A stretch of DNA of 64,000 nt. Source: Elymus sibiricus (Eukaryota > Streptophyta > Magnoliopsida > Poales > Poaceae). Within the stretch, counting starts at the first letter, position 1, and every line of letters begins with the position of its first letter. Below, piece by piece: positions 11,853-23,715 of this stretch. The notes under the pieces were generated by a model, which was not told the origin of the DNA, did no database searches, and saw only the letters and a list, made by a program, of their open reading frames with translations. The DNA is taken from the NCBI GenBank assembly GCA_039707655.1, contig CM077665.1, positions 439,951,531 to 440,015,530 on the forward strand, in the 5' to 3' direction. Made by a program: the position numbers and the translations under genes.

Positions 11853-12717
11853 ATGGATCCTCATCCACTTGCTAATCTTTTCAAAAAGTCAAATTATGAT
11901 GAACCAATTGCTAGTGAGTTGAGTGCACTTGATTATCTCTATGAAGTTTTGTTTGAAAATCATGAATCTGAAAATTTTGATGAAGTGTTGAAAGAAGAAA
12001 TTTATAAGGTGATTCATGATAGTTCCTTGAATGATGAGCATGATTGCAATGTTGCTAGTATGAATTCTCTAAATATCCATGATTCTAATGATATGCAAAG
12101 CCACAAGCTTGGGGATGCTATGTTTGATGAAGATGATATTTCTAGTCCCCCAAGTTTTGATGAGCAAATTTATTATGATGATTGCATGCCTCCTATTTAT
12201 GATGATGGTGATGACACGTATGCTATAATGAGTAATGATAACCATGAAACTTATCATCATGGTTTTAATTTGCAATGTGGTTATGTCAATCAAGTGTCTC
12301 ATGATAGTTATTTTGTTGAGTTTCCTCCCACTACCATGGATGATAAGGAATTTGCTTATGTAGAGTAATGAAAATTCTATGCTTGTGAAATATGAAAAGA
12401 ATGATTTATGTGATAGTTATATTGTTGAATTACTTCATGATGCTACTTAAATTCATTATGAGGGAGGAACATATGCTTGTAGGAATTGCAATAATATCAA
12501 GTTTCCTCTCTATGTGTTCAAAGTTTTGAAGTTATGCTTGTTTTGCCTTCCTATGCTAGTTGATTCTTGTTCCCATAAATTGTTTGCTCACAAAATCCCT
12601 ATGCATAGGAAGTGGGTTAGACTTAAATGTGTTTTTCATGCTATTCATTATGCTCTTTTGCATATCTCAATTACTACTTTTTATGTGAGCATCATTGAAA
12701 TCGTTATGCCTAGCTAA
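11853..12717 (+). pseudogene. Conserved-looking ORF of element W, function unknown
   Basis: ATG at 11853 opens a 171-residue acidic protein (MDPHPLANLFKK...; many Asp/Glu, His and Tyr) ending at 12368. Sequence in another frame continues directly: EKNDLCDSYIVELLHDAT, one TAA, then YACRNCNNIKFPLYVFKVL, CLFCLPMLVDSC, PMHRKWVRLKC and a hydrophobic tail ending at 12715-12717. One frameshift near 12362 and one nonsense codon therefore probably split a single ancestral ORF of about 285 residues. The Cys pairs CRNC and CLFC suggest metal binding; this is inference. It is not a recognisable gag (no zinc knuckle CCHC). I know no function for it. Confidence 0.5.
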
Positions 12718-15546
12718 GGGCGTTAAACAATAGCGATTGTTGAGAGGCAACCCAATTTTATTTTGTTTTTCTGTTTTTTGCTTCTGTTCTTGAGTGTTTT
12801 GCACATTATTACCTCTGTAGTAATTGTGTTTTATTGTTTTAATTAGTGTTTGTGCCAAGTAAGACCTTTGGCATGGTTCACGGTGATTGTTGATTTGGTT
12901 TTGCTGAAAAACAGAAACTTTTGCGCTCAGTCCAGGAATTTTATAAATTAACCAGAGCGTCAATTGGATTTGAATTTTTTAAACAAGATTGATATACAAA
13001 TTTCCCTGATTTTCCTAATTTTTCAGAATTTTTTGAGTTACAGAAGTATTCGAAGTCTACAGATTGCTACAGACTGTTCTGTTTTTGACAGATTCTGTTT
13101 TCTTTGTGTTGTTTGCTTATTTTGATGTATCTATGGGTTGTATCGGGGGGTATGAACCATGGATAATTTAGAATACAGTAAATATTTCACCAATATAAAT
13201 AAAGAATGAGTTCACAACAGTACCTAAAGTGGTGATTTATTTTTTTTATACTAACGGATCTCACGAGTTTTCTGTTGAGTTTTGTGTTGTGAAGTTTTCA
13301 AGTTTTGGGTAAGGATTTGATGGACTATGGAATAAGGAGTGGTAAGAGCCTAATCTTGGGGATGCCCAAGGCACCCCAAGCCATATTCAAGGATACCAAA
13401 GAGCCTAAGCTTGGGGATGCCCCGGAAGGTATCCCCTCTTTCGTCTTCAATCCATCGGTAAATTTACTTGAGGCTATATTTTTATTCACCACATGATATG
13501 TGTTTTGCTTGGAGCGTCTTGTATGATATGAGTCTTTACTTTTTAGTTTGCCACAATCATCCTTGCTGCACACATCTTTTGAGAGGGACACGCATTAATC
13601 GTGAATTTATTAGAATACTCTTTGTGCTTCACTTATATCTTTTGAGCTAAGCAATGTTGCTCTAGTGCTTCACTTATATCTTTTTAGAGCACGGTGGTGT
13701 CTTTATTTTATAGAAATAATTTAACTCTCGTACCTCACTTATATTATTTTGAGAGTCTTTAAACAGCATGGTAATTGGTTTAGGTTATGAATTTAGTCCT
13801 AATATAATGGGCATCCAAGAGGGATATAATAAAAACTTTCATATAAAGTGCATTGAATACTATGAGAAGTTGGATTCCTTGCATATAGTTTTGAGATATA
13901 AAGATGGTGATGTTAGAGTCATGCTAGTGAGTAATTGTGGAATGGTAAAAATACTTGTGTTGAAGTTTGTGACTCCCGTAGCATGCACGTATGGTGAACC
14001 GTTATGTAACGAAGTCGGAGCATGATTTGTTTAATGATTGTCATCCTTTGTGTGAGGGTAGGGAGCGCGCGATGGTTTACTCCTACCAACCTCTCCCCTA
14101 GGAGCATGCGTCTAACACTTTGCTTCGATAACTAATAGATTTTTGCAATAAGTATGTGAGTTCTTTATGACTAATGTGAGTCCATGGATTATACGCACTC
14201 TCACCCTTCCACCTTTGCTAGCCTCTCTAGTACCGCGCAACTTTCGCCGGTGCATTAAACCCACCTTCCTCAAAACAGCCACCATATACCCTTCCTCAAA
14301 ACAGCCACCATATCTACCTATTATGGCATTTCCATAGCCATTCCGAGATATATTGCCATGCAACTTCCACCGTTCCGTTTTTTTATGACACGCACCATCA
14401 TTGTCATATTGCTTTGCATGATCGTAAGACAGCTAGCATGATGTTTTTATGGCTTGTCCATTTTTTGATGTCATTTGCTATGCTAGATCGTTGCACATCC
14501 CGGTACACCACCGGAAGCATTCATATAGAGTCATATCTTGTTGTATGTATCGAGTTGTAAGTAAATAAAAGTGTGATGATCATCATTATTAGAGCATTGT
14601 CCCATGTGAGGAAAGGATGATGGGAGCTATGATTCCCTCACAAGTAGGGATGAGTCTCCGGACTTTACAAATAATAAAAGAGGCCAATGAAGCCCAAATA
14701 AAAAAAGAGGCCAAAGATGCCCACCAAAATAAATTAAAAATTAAAAAAATGAGAGAAAAGAGAGAAGGGACAATGTTACTATCTTTTTCCACACTTGTGC
14801 TTCAAAGTAGCACCTTGATCTTCATGATAGAGAGTCTCCTATTTTGTCACTTTCATATACTAGTGGGAATTTTTCATTATATAACTTGTCTTGTATATTC
14901 CAATGATGGGCTTCCTCAAATTGCCCTAGGTCTTCGTGAGCAAGCGAGTTGGATGCACACCCACTTAGTTTCTTTTTGAGCTTTCACACACTTATAGCTC
15001 TAGTGCATCCGTTGCATGGCAATCCCTACTCACTCACATTGATATATATTGATGGGCATCTCCATAGCCCGTTGATACGCCTAGTTGATGTGAGACTATC
15101 TTCTCCTTTTTCCATACAACCTCCACCATATTCTATTCCACCTATAGTGCTATATCCATGGCTCACGCTCATGTATTGCGTGAAAGTTGAAAAGGTTTGA
15201 AAACATAAAAGGTGTGAAACAATTGCTTGACTTGTCATCGGGGGTGTGCATGATTTAGATACTTTGTGTGGGGAAGATGGAGCATAGCCAGACTAAATGA
15301 TATTGTAGGGATAACTTTCTAAGGCCATGGTATTTTGAAAGGACACAATTGCTTGTTAGTATGCTTGAAGTATTACTGTTTTTATGTCAATATTGAGCTT
15401 TTGTTTTGAATCTTATGGATCTGAATATTCATGCCACAATAAAGAATATTACATGGATAAATATGTTAGGTAGCATTCCACATCAAAAATTCTGTTTTTA
15501 TCATTTACCTACTCGAGGACGAGCAGGAATTAAGCTTGGGGATGCT
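12718..15546 (+). other. Noncoding 3' internal region and PPT of element W
   Basis: Mostly AT-rich DNA with short direct repeats: 'cctaagcttggggatgcc' type phrases near 13347 and 13405, and 'tgcttcacttatatctttt' near 13626 and 13663. It ends with the purine-rich tract aagcttggggatgct (15532-15546) abutting the 3' LTR. No supported gene. Confidence 0.65.
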
Positions 15547-17131
15547 TGATACGTCTCCAACGTATCTATAATTTTTGATTGTTCCATGCTATTATCTTAT
15601 ATGTTTTGGATGTTTTATATGCATTAATATGCTATTTTATATTATTTTTGGGACTAACCTATTAATCTAGTGCCTAGTGCCAGTTTCTGTTTTTTCCTTG
15701 TTTTTGAGTATTGAAGATAAGGAATATTAAATGGAGTCCAAACGGAATAAAATCTTCGGAATGATTTTTCTTGGACCAGAAGAAACCTGCCAGACTTGGA
15801 GATGAAGGCAGGAGACCTGCCGTGTGGCGACAAGCCACCAGGGCACGCCCTAGGGGGGGCGCCCCCTGGCTTGTGGCCCCACGGCAGACCTCCTAACCCT
15901 TTTCTTCGGCCTATAAATTCCCAAATATTCCGCCAATACCAAAAAGAGCCATGAAAATACTTTTCCGCCGCCGGAAGCCTCTGTTTCTGTGAGATCCCAT
16001 CTTGGAGCCTTTTCCGGTAATCTGCCGGAGGGGGATTCGATCACGGAGGGCATCTACATCGACTCCATTGCCCCTCTGATGATGCGTGAGTAGTTCACCA
16101 CAGACCTTTGGGTCCATAGCTAGTAGCTAGATGGCTTCTTCTCTCTCTTTGTTCTTCAATACCATGTTCTTCATGATCTTCATGGAGATCTATCCGATGT
16201 AATACTCTTTTGCGGTGTGTTTGTCGAGATCCGATGAATTGTGGGTTTATGATCAGATTATCTATGAATATTATTTGAATCTTCTCTGAATTCTTATATG
16301 CATGATTTCATATCTTTGCAAGTATCTTCGAGTTATTGGTTTGGTTTGGCCAACTAGATTGGTAATTCTTGCAATGGGAGAAGTGCTTGGTTTTGGGTTC
16401 AATCTTGCGGTGTCCTCACCCAGTGACAAAGTAGGGGTAGCGAGGCACGTATTTGTAATGTTGCCATCGAGGATAAAAAGATGGGGTTTTCATCATATTG
16501 CTTGAGTTTATCCCTCTACATCATGTCATCTTACTTAATGCGTTACTTTGTTCTTCATGAACTTAATACTCTAGATGCAGGCAGGAGTCGGTCGATGTGT
16601 GGAGTAATAGTAGTAGATGCAGAATCGTTTCGGTCTACTTGACACGGACGTGATGCCTATATGCATAATCATTGCCTTGGATATCGTCATAACTATGCAC
16701 TTTTCTATCAATTGCTCGACAGTAATTTGTTCACCCACCGTATTATTTTCCTTCAAGAGAGAAGCCTCTAGTGAAACCTATGGCCCCCGGGTCTATTTTT
16801 CATATTATATTTTCAGATCTATAAACCAAAAATACCAAAATTACATTGCTGCAATCTTTTTACTTTTGTTTTACTTTTTGTTTTAGTAATCTTCTATATC
16901 TATCTCTATCAGATCTCATCCTTGCAAGTAACCGTGAAGGGATTGACAACCCCTTTATAGCGTTGGGTGCAAGTGTTTGATTATTTGTGTAGGTACATCT
17001 ATTGGGTACTTGCTTGTATCTCCTACTGGATTGATACCTTGGTTCTCAACAACTAAGGGAAATACTTATCTACTTTGCTGCATCACCCTTTCCTCTTCAA
17101 GGGAAAACCAACGCAAGCTCAAGAAGTAGCA
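15547..17131 (+). repeat. 3' LTR of element W
   Basis: A 1585-bp copy of 10010-11597, ending GTAGCA and followed by the TSD actct. Confidence 0.9.
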
Positions 17132-17247
17132 ACTCTAAAGATAATATGGCCGTAAACGAGCAGTGCTCTGGGCCAGCTTATTTCCTTCTTGGTGGTATAT
17201 GATCTTCTCTGCAAACCTTCCAAGCAATATAATTTCGAACTCAAATA

Positions 17248-18544
17248 TTAATGATACTGACCGATGTTCAGCTGCTTGGGGTTGCTTTGGAAGCCACCTT
17301 GATTATTGTGTTGATTGTTCTGGCCAGGATGCTGTCCATTGCCGTTTTTCGCCTGATGCTGGAAATCAGCACCTTGGCCGGCCTGCGACCCATCAGGACA
17401 ATGTTGGCCAGGGTGCCCACCACCATTACCTCCTGGATGACTTTGGAAGGCCTGGTTATGGAATTTCTGCATGATGCAGCAGTTTTCCCATGAATGGGCA
17501 GACGGCTTATCCAGGGTACTATGCTTACGACATGGCGACTTGAGCGCCTCTTAATAGTTGCGAGGCTTATTCCCATTGTAAGCCCCGCCAGGATGGCCAT
17601 TACGACGTTGGTTTTTAAAACCAACATTAGTATTGGCGACGAAATCTGACCCGCCGTCCGGTTGTTTCCTTTTACCACTGTTATTCTGGTGCCCTTGGTT
17701 ACCACCATGGTTATGCTGGCCCTTGCCGCCTTCACCCTTCCTGCCTTTGCCAGTTTTATCCTCATCTGAACCGGGGTCGTTTGTGCCATCTAACTTAGCG
17801 TACCTGGTGAGGATATCCATTAAGACGCCCATGTATTGCACCTTTTGTTTGAGTCGCCCAAGCTTCAGGACCAGTGGTTGGAAGTGGCAATTCTTTTCCA
17901 GGATCAGGACGGCTTGAGCCGCCGTGATGCTATCCGATGAGTGTATAATCTCCGCGACCCGGCGGGTCCAGTGATGGGCCGACTCATCGACTCGCTGGAC
18001 GCAATGTTGAAGGTCCACAATCGTCATTGGCCTTTTGCACGTCCCTTGGAAGTTCTTTATGAACCGCTCTTTAAGCTCTGACCAAGTATTGATGGAATTG
18101 CGCGGCAGATTTTGCAACCATGTTCGAGCCGGCCCCTCAAGCATCATGGTCAGGTACTTGGCGCACACGGCGTCATTGACATCGAGCATATCCATTGCCA
18201 ACTCGTAACTTTCAATCCAAGCCGCCGGCTCAAGATCTGCCATGTAATTCGGCACCTTATGAGGCCCCTTGAAGTCTTTAGGCATATGCTCTGCGCGGAG
18301 AGCCGGCGACAGACAAGGTATCCCAATTGTCCTACTATTTGGTTCTGGCTTCCGTTTGAGGAGGTTCCTACTGGTTCACCTGTGCTGCTGCCTTCGCCTC
18401 TGCTTGCCGCGTCCTCCTAGCAACGTCCACAACTTCCTGTGCTCCTGGTAGTATAGGCTGGGTTGGTAAAATTTGGGGTTGATGCCTGCGACCACTGCTG
18501 GAGACAGCTGGAGATTCCAAGTGGCGATTTTGACTATGGCTGGC
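17248..18544 (-). pseudogene. Gag of element G, C-terminal part
   Basis: The minus-strand frame from 18285 down reads a Retrotrans_gag-type capsid domain (MADLEPAAWIESYELAMDML, YLTMMLEGPARTWLQNLP, INTWSELKERFIKNFQGT), then a basic Gly/Asn/His/Gln-rich tail. Gag packages element RNA in the cytoplasm. The tail has a nonsense codon near 17551, after which GGHPGQHCPDG-type text continues in frame to about 17248. Instead of a CCHC knuckle the tail is low-complexity Gly/His/Gln. The N-terminal half lies at 29415-30097, beyond the CACTA insertion. Element W follows immediately downstream (left), where pol would be expected. Confidence 0.8.
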
Positions 18545-18840
18545 CACTAGTAGAAAACAGGGCTTTGGTCCAGGCCCGATCAGAGCTTTAGTCCCGGTCG
18601 TGGTACGAACTGGGACTAATGGGTGCATCAGTCCCGGTTCGTGAGGCCAGGGCGCCGGCCGGGCCTCGGCGGGAACCAGTCCCGGTCCATCTGGCCCCTT
18701 TAGTCCCGGTTCCAAACACGAACCGGGACTAAAGGGCCTCACTCCTGGCCGAGCCCCTTTAGTCCCGGTTGGTGGCTGGAACCGGGACTAAAGAGGCACC
18801 TTTAGTCCCGGTGCTAGCCACCAACCGGGACTTATACAAC
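18545..18840. repeat. Left TIR and subterminal repeat array of the large CACTA
   Basis: CACTA terminal repeat followed by about nine copies of the agtcccggt/accgggact motif in both orientations. In En/Spm-type elements such motifs bind the element's DNA-binding protein. A TATA-like run (atatatatat, 18844-18853) follows the array and may be the transposase promoter. Confidence 0.85.
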
Positions 18841-19218
18841 GCATATATATATGCTCGCCCCTGCCCGCTCACTCCTCTGTTTTTTGGCCGGGCGGCGTTT
18901 GGGAGGTGTGTTGCTCTCTGTTCTCACCTCCTATGCACTTGAGGTGTTCGATGAAATGCCGCAGCCACACTTAAGTTTTCTCCTCTCCAAGCTCGACCTC
19001 CAAGCTACATTTACCCTAAGATTTGTTTAGGTTTGGTGGTGCACCAATTACACAAGTGTTCTGAAAGGCTAACGACTTCATCGTTTTATCTCTCACTGCT
19101 AGTTTAGCTCATTTCAAATGCTCTAGAAGTAGAGTGTGGTTTGTGGGTTTTAGTGGAGGAGTGTATGTGGGAGTTCTTTTGATTTAGACGCACAATTAGA
19201 GCTGAAATTAACTTCTTA

Positions 19219-21602
19219 GAGTCTGCACATGTGATGGGTCGCTGTGGAGAAAGATCGAGAGAAAGTGGGGGGACATTACAGGCGACCCAAGGAACGTATG
19301 GTTTGGTTTAAGTGCGGATGGCGTTAATCCTTTTGGGGATCAGAGCACCAAGCATAGCACATGGCCTGTGACTCTATGTATGTATAACCTTCCTCCTTGG
19401 TTGTGCATGAAGCGGAAGTTCATTATGATGCCAGTGCTCATCCAAGGCCCTAAGCAACCCGGCAATGATATTGATGTGTACCTAAGGCCATTAGTTGATG
19501 AACTTTTACAACTATGGAATGGAAAAGGTGTACGTGTGTGGGATGAGAACGAACAGGAGGAATTTGACCTATATGCATTGCTGTTTGTAGCCATCAATGA
19601 TTGGCCTGCTCTCAGTAACCTTTCAGGACAGACAAACAAGGGATACCACGCATGCGCGCACTGTTTAGATGACACCGATAGTATATATTTGGACAAATGC
19701 AGGAAGAATGTGTACATGGGGCATCGTCGATTTCTTCCGACCAACCATCAATGTCGAAAGAAAGGAAAGCATTTCAAAGGTGAGACAGATCACCGGAAGA
19801 AGCCCGCCCTCCGTACTGGTGATCACATACTTGATATGGTCAATGATTTACAAGTAATCTTTGGAAAGGGTCCTGGCGGACTATCTGTTCCGAATGACGC
19901 TGAGGGACGCGCACCCATGTGGAAGAAGAAATCTATATTTTGGGACCTACCCTATTGGAAAGACCTAGAGGTCCGCTCTGCAATCGACGTGATGCACGTG
20001 ACGAAAAATCTTTGTGTGAACCTGCTAGGCTTCTTGGGAGTGTATGGGAAGACAAAAGATACACCGGAGAAACGGGAGGACCAGCAACATGCGCACGAAA
20101 AAGACGGCATGCATCCAAAGTAGTATGGAGGTCCAGCCAGCTACGCTCTTACCAAAAAAGAGAAGGAAATCTTCTTTGAATGCCTGCTCAGTATGAAGGT
20201 CCCGTCTGGCTTCTCGTCGAATATAAAGGGAATAATAAATATGGCAGAGAAAAAGTTCCAGAATCTAAAGTCTCATGACTGCCACGTGATTATGACGCAA
20301 CTGCTTCCGGTTGCATTGAGGGGGCTTCTACCGGAAAACGTTCGATTAGCCATTGTGAAGCTATGTGCATTCCTCAATGCAATCTCTCAGAAGGTAATCG
20401 ATCCAGAAATCCTACCAAGGTTAAAGAGTGATTTGGTGCAATGTCTTGTAAGTTTCGAACTGGTGTTCCCACCATCCTTCTTCAATATCATGATGCACGT
20501 CCTAGTTCATCTAGTCGACGAGATTGGCATTCTGGTCCCTGTATTTCTACACAACATGTTCCGCTTTGAGAGGTTCATGGGAGTCTTAAAGAAATATGTT
20601 CATAACCATGCTAGGCCAGAAGGAAGCATCTCCATGGGCCATCAAACAGAGGAAAGCATTGGGTTTTGTGTTGACTTTATTCCTGACCTTAAGCCGATTG
20701 GTCTCCCTCAATCGTGGTATGAGGGGAGACTGACTGGAAAAGGCACGCTAGGAGCGAATTCAATAATATGTAGGGACGGGCATTCTTGGTCTCAAGCACA
20801 CTACACTGTTCTACAGAATTCTACCTTGGTGACCCCGTATGTCAATGAACACAAGAATATTCTGCGCTCCAAACAACCGGAGCAGTGTGACGACTGGATT
20901 ACATATGAACACATCAGGACTTTCGGCAGCTGGTTGCAAACACATCTCATGGGTAACACCACTGTTGCAGATGAGCTGTACTCGTTGGCCAGGGGACCAT
21001 CTTCGACTATATTGACTTACAAAGGGTACGAGATATATGGGAATACATTTTACATGATCGCCCAAGATCAAAAGAGCACCAACCAAAACAGTGGTGTCTG
21101 CTTTGATGCAGCAACCATTAGGGGAAATGACACATATTATGGTTACATAGTGGACATATGGGAACTTGACTATGGACATGATTTTAAGGTCCCTTTGTTT
21201 CGGTGCAAATGGGTCAATCTGTCAGGAGGCGGGGTATAGGTAGACCCACGGTACGGAATGACAACAGTGGATCTGAACAATCTTGGGTACACAGAAGAAC
21301 CATTCGTCCTAGCCAATGATGTGGCGCAGGTTTTCTATGTGAAGGACATGTCTACCAAACCGAGAAAAAGAAAAGATGAGGAAGCGAATACATCATACGA
21401 TGAGCCAAAGCGCCACATAGTTATTTCAGGGAAAAGAGACATCGTGGGAGTGGAGGGCAAGACAGACATGTCTGAAGATTATGAAAAGTTTCATGAAATT
21501 CCTCCCTTCAAAGTGAAGGCTGACCCAAGCACCCTGTTAAACGATGAAGATTATCCATGGTTACGGCGCAATAAGCAAGGGACACACGCGAAGAAAAAGT
21601 GA
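19219..21602 (+). pseudogene. CACTA transposase (TNP2-like; Transposase_21 - DUF4218 - DUF4216), 5' truncated
   Basis: The frame shows the catalytic-domain signature text SADGVNPFG, YNLPPWLCMKRKF, GPKQPGNDIDVYLRPLVDEL and HACAHCLDD. A DUF4218-like part follows (HDCHVIMTQLLPVALRGLLP, FPPSFFNIMMHVLVHLVDEI), then a DUF4216-like part (YYGYIVDIWELDYGHDFKVP), ending KKK-stop at 21600. The enzyme would cut and integrate CACTA ends in the nucleus. Two in-frame TAG codons (20121-20123 and 21237-21239) interrupt it. The upstream N-terminal region expected in full-length TNP2-type proteins is absent; sequence before about 19219 is not recognisable as transposase. Confidence 0.9.
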
Positions 21603-21680
21603 AGACTTTCTCTCCACAACTATTCTGATGATGGCTTTGATCTAGAATATCACTACAGTTACATGTCAAGAAATGAAATG

Positions 21681-23040
21681 CCTTTTGTAACTGATGAGTT
21701 TTCGTCTGAAACCCTGATACTTCGAAAGAGATTGTTCATTTTGTACATGAAGTGCATCCAGTTTTTGCCGTAACCCTCTCAACTTTTTAGCACATGCTAT
21801 GTGGGTGAAATGATGATACCATGCCAAATTTCAACCATTTCAGAGTTCATTTGCAGTGCTTTTCAATTCAGGGTCATCTTAGCTCAAAATAAATCATGAA
21901 ATGCATGAAAAATAGTAAATGAAGTCAGAAAAGGTTTGAAAAGTGATGATGTGGCTTTGAATGGTGCATATTGAATGCATAAAAAGTCTTGAGTTCAAAT
22001 ATGTTTAAAATTTTGAAATCCTTTTGTAACTGATGAGTTTTCGTCCAAAACCCTGACACTTCGAAAGAGATTGTTCATTTTGTACACGAAGTGCATTCAG
22101 TTTTTGCCATAACCCTCTCAACTTTTTAGCACATGCTATGTGGGTGAAATGATGATACCATGCCAACTTGCAACCATTTCAGAGTTCATTTGCAGTGCTT
22201 TTCAATTCAGGGCCATCTTAGCTCAAAATAAATCATGAAATGCATGAAAAATAGCAAATGAAGTCAGAAAAGGTTTGAAAAGTGATGATGTGGCTTTGAA
22301 TGGTGCATATTGAATGCATAAAAAGTCTTGAGTTCAAATATGTTTAAAATTTTGAAATCCTTTTGTAACTGATGAGTTTTCGTCCAAAACCCTCACTCTT
22401 CGAAAGAGATTGTTCATTTTGTACACGAAGTGCATCCAGTTTTTACCGTAACCCTCTCAACTTTTTAGCACATGCTATGTGGGTGAAATGATGATACCAT
22501 GCCAACTTGCAACCATTTCAGAGTTCATTTGCAGTGCTTTTCAATTCAGGGTCATCTTAGCTCAAAATAAATCATGAAATGCATGAAAAATAGCAAATGA
22601 AGTCAGAAAAGGTTTGAAAAGTGATGATGTGGCTTTGAATGGTGCATATTGAATGCATAAAAAGTCTTGAGTTCAAATATGTTTAAAAATTTGAAATCCT
22701 TTTGTAACTGATGAGTTTTCGTCCAAAACCCAAACACTTTGAAAGAGATTGTTCATTTTGTACACGAAGTGCATCCAGTTTTTGCCGTAACCCTCTCAAC
22801 TTTTTAGCACATGCTATGTGGGTGAAATGATGATACCATGCCAACTTGCAACCATTTCAGAGTTCATTTGAAGTGCTTTTCAATTCAGGGTCATTTTAGC
22901 TCAAAATAAATCATGAAATGCATGAAAAATAGTAAATGAAGTCAGAAAAGGGTTGAAAAGTGATGATGTGGCTTTGAATGGTGCATATTAAATGCAAAAA
23001 AAGTCTTGAGTTAAAATATGTTTAAAAAATTGAAATCCCT
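21681..23040. repeat. 339-bp tandem repeat, four copies, in the large CACTA
   Basis: Units beginning ccttttgtaactgatgag start at 21681, 22020, 22359 and 22698, and the fifth start (23037) is degenerate. Spacing is 339 bp each time and the copies are nearly identical. The array directly follows the transposase 3' end and has no coding potential. Confidence 0.9.
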
Positions 23041-23220
23041 TTGTAATAGACGTGTTTTCCCAAGGTTATTTGTAATAGACGATGTGGTCCGAGATAGACA
23101 TCTTCCAAAAGTTATTTTTGTTAAAAACTTTAATAGCAAAAAGAATATTCATAAAGTATTTTTTGTTAAGAACTTTTAATATGCAAAAAAATAACATAAA
23201 AAAATAGCAAAAATGAACAT

Positions 23221-23305
23221 AGATGCGCTTATAGGGAAAATTCAACCTGAAATCAGAGTGAAATTCACTTTGATTTCATGTCAAATTTCCCGTATAAGGG
23301 CATCT
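23221..23305. repeat. Near-perfect inverted repeat (hairpin), two 42-nt arms
   Basis: The left arm from agatgcgcttataggg and right arm ending cccgtataagggcatct are reverse complements at about 35 of 42 positions, with only one unpaired base between them. It lies between the tandem array and the internal subterminal-like array of the CACTA. Confidence 0.75.
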
Positions 23306-23412
23306 ATTTTCACTTTGAGAGGAACTCAACAAGGCAGAGAGGGGCGGGCTTATAAACCGGTGCAAGCGCCCCTCGCTTGGCGAGGTGGGACTAAACTCCC
23401 ACCACAGCCAGG

Positions 23413-23670
23413 ATCAACCCTTTAGTCCCGGTTGGTAGCTCCAACCGGGACCAATGCAGCCCTTTCGTCCCGGTTGGTGGCACCAATCGGGACTAATGCC
23501 CACCTTTAGTCCCGGTGGGAGCCATCAACAGGGACCAAAGGTCTCTGCTTCCCGCCCTTTGGCCTGCTGAAATTGACCTTTGGTCCCGGTTGGTGGCACC
23601 AACCGGGACGAAAGGGGGGTATTAGTCCCGGTTGGAGACACCAACCGGGACCAAAGGTGTTCGCATATAA
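23413..23670. repeat. Internal subterminal-type motif array of the large CACTA
   Basis: At least eight agtcccggttgg/ccaaccgggac motifs in both orientations, the same type as at the element ends, but no CACTA terminus is visible nearby. A TATA-like catataa (23664-23670) and a GC-rich leader follow, so it could be the promoter of ORF2 or the relic of a second element's end. Confidence 0.8.
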
Positions 23671-23715
23671 GGCGGGACTTGTCGAAATTTCCCCCAATCT
23701 CTCCCATTTGCCCCG

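Larger units (their letters stand above)
10010..17131 (+). mobile_element. Element W: gypsy-like LTR retrotransposon, Sabrina-like (tentative)
   Basis: The LTRs are 10010-11597 and 15547-17131, starting TGATACGTCTCC and ending GTAGCA. The TSD is perfect (actct, 10005-10009 and 17132-17136) and lies in element G. The PBS follows the left LTR and a purine-rich tract precedes the right one, so it is plus-oriented and full length (7.1 kb). The internal 3.9 kb has no gag or pol domains, only one conserved-looking ORF of unknown function, so it is non-autonomous. The Sabrina-like label comes from memory of the LTR start and the 'cttggggatgc' phrases, and needs a repeat-database check. Confidence 0.9.
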
